This document shows positions 5,284 through 7,423 of a DNA stretch of 7,423 nt, piece after piece; position 1 is the first letter of the stretch, and each line of letters opens with the position of its first letter. The notes beneath the pieces were generated by a model. It saw only the letters and a list, made by a program, of their open reading frames with translations, was not told the DNA's origin and did no database searches. The DNA comes from Bacteroidota bacterium (GTDB lineage: Bacteria; Bacteroidota; Bacteroidia; Flavobacteriales_F; PHOS-HE28): the NCBI GenBank assembly GCA_023418095.1, contig JAEZDL010000174.1, forward strand, positions 1 through 7,423, read 5' to 3'. The position numbers and the translations under genes were made by a program.

Positions 5284-6588
5284 ATGGATACGCGCGTAGC
5301 CGAATCTCTTTCCACTGGCATTGGCCGCTTCTTCATGGTGGGCGTAAGCTACCGGAATGCCGATGTCTCTCTGCGCGGAAGCTTCAGCCTGGGTCCCGAT
5401 CGGTATGCTTCGCTCCTTGAGAACGCCGATCGGTATGGCCTCGCCGAGATCTTCGTGCTTTCCACCTGCAACCGCACCGAACTGTACGCACTGGCCGATG
5501 GGCCCGAGTTGCTTCTGCGTGCCATGGCCGCCGAATGTGCGCAGGATGTGGATCTGCTGAAACCGATCGCCGAGGTACGCCAGGGCCGTGAAGCGGTGGA
5601 CCATCTCTTCCAGGTAACAGCCGGGATCGATTCGCAATTGCTGGGGGATTACGAGATCGTGGGCCAGATAAAGGCCGCGGCGCGTTTCGCGAAGGAACGC
5701 GGTGGTGCGGGACCGTTCATGGAGCGATTGCTCAACGAGTCGCTTCGAGTTTCAAAGCTCATCAAGAACAAGACGTCCATCACCAAAGGCACGGTTTCGG
5801 TGGCATTCGCCGCCGTGCGGTATCTGGAGGATGTTCCTGCGATCCAGGATCGTGGGGTCGTGGTGATCGGTGCTGGCAAGATGGGGCGCAGTGCATGTCT
5901 GCACCTGGTGGAGCATCTCGGTTGCAGGAATGTCACTTTGCTGAACCGCACCGATGAAAGGGCGATCGAACTTGCCGGCCGTTGCGGGATGAAGGCAAGG
6001 CCTTACGCCGGACTTTCCGAAGCGGTGAGGGAAGCTGATGTGATCATCGCTGCAACCAACGCGACCTCTCCGATCATACACGCTGAAATGATCGGTGGTG
6101 AAAAGGAACAATGGCTGCTCGATCTGGGCATGCCGGAGAACATCGATCCAGCGATCGGTGAACTGCCCTCACGCACTCTATTGAACGTGGACAAGATCTC
6201 GCGGATCACCGATGCCACCTTACGCCAGCGTAGCGAACAGGTGCCGGTGGCGTTGGGCATGATAGCCACGGCGGTGGATGAATTCCTGGAATGGAGCCGT
6301 TTGCGCGAACGCTTTGGCCTGCTCGCCGATGTGAAACGCAAGCTCGAAACGATCCACGCGCGCAATTCATTCGCCGATCCCGATTCGCACCAACGGATCA
6401 AGGATGTGATGAAAGGTCTTGCGGTGGCGATGCGGCGCGGAGATGGTCACGGGTGCGACTATATCCGGGCGATCAATGAATACATCACGGCCGCGAACGC
6501 ATGTAATTTCATCGTTCACTTGCCGGCCGAACCTTCGCCATACCAGTTCCATAGCGATCGGATCGTCCGCAAGGAGATCAACGCGTGA
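5284..6588 (+). CDS. hemA: Glutamyl-tRNA reductase (HemA)
   Basis: A 434-residue NADPH-dependent enzyme that reduces glutamyl-tRNA(Glu) to glutamate-1-semialdehyde, the first committed step of tetrapyrrole synthesis by the C5 pathway. The catalytic cysteine is C62 in LSTCNRTELYA (59-69). GIDSQLLGDYEIVGQIK (114-130) and the helix SKLIKNKTSITKGTVSVAFAA follow; the nucleotide-binding motif is VVVIGAGKMGRSA (192-204), with LLNRT at 219-223 and LLDLGMPENID at 278-288. The C-terminal third (from about 330) is the dimerisation region and is less conserved. ATG 5284 (MDTRVAES) is chosen because homologues have about 15-20 residues before the FMVGVSYRNAD strand; a TTG at 5272 lies inside the promoter box and is rejected. 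The TGA overlaps the GTG start of hemC by two bases. HemA is commonly controlled by heme; no site for that can be identified here. Confidence 0.96.
   Translation: MDTRVAESLSTGIGRFFMVGVSYRNADVSLRGSFSLGPDRYASLLENADRYGLAEIFVLSTCNRTELYALADGPELLLRAMAAECAQDVDLLKPIAEVRQGREAVDHLFQVTAGIDSQLLGDYEIVGQIKAAARFAKERGGAGPFMERLLNESLRVSKLIKNKTSITKGTVSVAFAAVRYLEDVPAIQDRGVVVIGAGKMGRSACLHLVEHLGCRNVTLLNRTDERAIELAGRCGMKARPYAGLSEAVREADVIIAATNATSPIIHAEMIGGEKEQWLLDLGMPENIDPAIGELPSRTLLNVDKISRITDATLRQRSEQVPVALGMIATAVDEFLEWSRLRERFGLLADVKRKLETIHARNSFADPDSHQRIKDVMKGLAVAMRRGDGHGCDYIRAINEYITAANACNFIVHLPAEPSPYQFHSDRIVRKEINA
6571..6576 (+). promoter_or_regulatory. Shine-Dalgarno-like AAGGAG before hemC
   Basis: AAGGAG lies eight bases before the hemC GTG at 6585, inside the last codons of hemA. 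This is an ideal Shine-Dalgarno match and spacing, and it supports the GTG start. It is the only strong one noticed in the window, which otherwise shows the Shine-Dalgarno-poor starts typical of Bacteroidota, so it may also be chance coding sequence (Lys-Glu). Confidence 0.45.
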
Positions 6589-7423
6589 GCAGTTCAACCG
6601 ACATTCGATCCGTGCGCATTGGCACGCGCGACAGCCGTCTGGCGCTGTGGCAGGCTTCCCTGGTGAAGGAAAAGCTCGAAGCGCTCGGCCATTCCTGCGA
6701 ACTGGTGCCGGTGAAGAGCGAAGGCGACATTGATCTGGTGACGCCGCTCTACGAGATGGGCGTGCAGGGGATCTTCACCCGATCGTTGGACAGTGCGCTG
6801 CTCGGCGAACGGGTGGACATCGCGGTGCATTCGTTGAAGGATGTGCCCACGCAACTCGCCAACGGGATCGCGATCGGCGCTGTTCTCCAACGCGGACCGA
6901 CAGCCGATCTGCTTTTACTGCGCGAAGGCGTTTCCGTGACCGATAATGATCTGGTGATCGGATCGAGCAGCATCCGCCGCCGCGCACAATGGATCCGCCG
7001 CCATCCAACACATCGATTGAAGGACCTGCGGGGCAACGTGGATACCCGTCTGCGCAAATTGAGCGAAGGCGGATACGACGGCATTATCATGGCCGCGGCC
7101 GGTCTGGAGCGTGCCGGTGTGCGGCCGGCCGGTGCGATCGAACTGGATTGGATGCTGCCCGCGCCATCGCAAGGAGCGATCGTGATCGTGTACCGGAAGG
7201 ATGATCGCAAGATCGGCGAAATGCTGGCTCCGATCGATCATGCCGGTACCGCGCTCTGCACCGCGATCGAGCGGGATTTCCTCCGCCATCTGCACGGCGG
7301 TTGCTCCAGCCCGATCGGAGCGCTAGCGGTGATCGAAGATGATCTCGTGCGCTTCAAAGGCAATGTGCTTTCCGTTGATGGATCGGACATGATGGAGATC
7401 GAGGAAACGGAGCGGATCGGCAA
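6585..7423 (+). CDS. hemC: Hydroxymethylbilane synthase (porphobilinogen deaminase), 3' end cut
   Basis: 279 codons are present and the frame is open to the right edge; the family is usually about 300-310 residues, so only the tail is missing. The enzyme joins four porphobilinogen molecules into hydroxymethylbilane in the cytoplasm. Seen: RIGTRDSRLALWQA near the N-terminus, HSLKDVPTQL with the catalytic Asp86, SSSIRRRAQW and RGNVDTRLRKL (substrate-binding arginines), LPAPSQGAIVIVYR, and HGGCSSPIGA, whose Cys240 carries the dipyrromethane cofactor. The start is taken as the GTG at 6585, whose TG is shared with the hemA stop TGA, preceded by AAGGAG at 6571-6576; no earlier in-frame ATG exists before the conserved N-terminus. 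Co-transcribed with hemA; hemD and hemE would be plausible next genes but are outside the window. Confidence 0.95.
   Translation, partial: MSSSTDIRSVRIGTRDSRLALWQASLVKEKLEALGHSCELVPVKSEGDIDLVTPLYEMGVQGIFTRSLDSALLGERVDIAVHSLKDVPTQLANGIAIGAVLQRGPTADLLLLREGVSVTDNDLVIGSSSIRRRAQWIRRHPTHRLKDLRGNVDTRLRKLSEGGYDGIIMAAAGLERAGVRPAGAIELDWMLPAPSQGAIVIVYRKDDRKIGEMLAPIDHAGTALCTAIERDFLRHLHGGCSSPIGALAVIEDDLVRFKGNVLSVDGSDMMEIEETERIG

Noticed and set aside
1..7423. tRNA or rRNA genes, IS elements, CRISPR arrays, rho-independent terminators
   Set aside because: No cloverleaf with a T-loop GTTCRA box, no rRNA-like block, no transposase or terminal inverted repeats, no regularly spaced repeats, and no stem followed by a T-run were seen on either strand.

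Overview
The window is a gene-dense stretch of a bacterial chromosome, very probably from the phylum Bacteroidota and most like Flavobacteriales. The protein types point there: a Rel/SpoT with the Bacteroidota-style 'RLRDWIS' segment, a five-helix HemJ, a cysteine-rich HemH and a Fur-family protein with the YRVSRATLYNT helix. So do the promoters: boxes matching the Bacteroidota -7 consensus TAnnTTTG sit directly before several start codons, and Shine-Dalgarno sequences are mostly absent. Base composition (about 55-60% GC in most genes sampled by hand) is high for this order. GATC is strikingly over-abundant.

Layout: from 5151 down to 1 the minus strand carries seven genes head to tail with almost no space between them: hemH (ferrochelatase), hemJ (protoporphyrinogen oxidase), an mntA/hepT-type nucleotidyltransferase/HEPN toxin-antitoxin pair, a bifunctional relA/spoT-type (p)ppGpp synthetase/hydrolase, a Fur-family metalloregulator, and the start of a STAS-domain gene that runs off the left edge. 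From 5284 rightwards the plus strand carries hemA (glutamyl-tRNA reductase) and hemC (hydroxymethylbilane synthase, cut by the right edge). A 132-base intergenic region (5152-5283) separates the two divergent groups and holds a candidate promoter for each. No tRNA, rRNA, IS element, CRISPR array or clear rho-independent terminator was seen.

How it fits together: HemA and HemC make the early intermediates of heme from glutamyl-tRNA, and HemJ and HemH carry out the last two steps, so the divergent region is a natural point for joint control of the pathway. The Rel/SpoT enzyme sets the starvation alarmone level. The Fur-family protein senses metal or peroxide, and a palindrome over its own -7 box suggests autoregulation. 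The MntA/HepT pair is lower in GC than its surroundings and overlaps spoT by 8 bases, so a toxin-antitoxin cassette appears to be fused translationally to the alarmone gene.

All the main proteins belong to known families. The less ordinary content is in the arrangement (toxin-antitoxin pair coupled to alarmone synthesis, apparent leaderless starts, a Fur-family operator candidate with a repeated half-site) and in the GATC excess.
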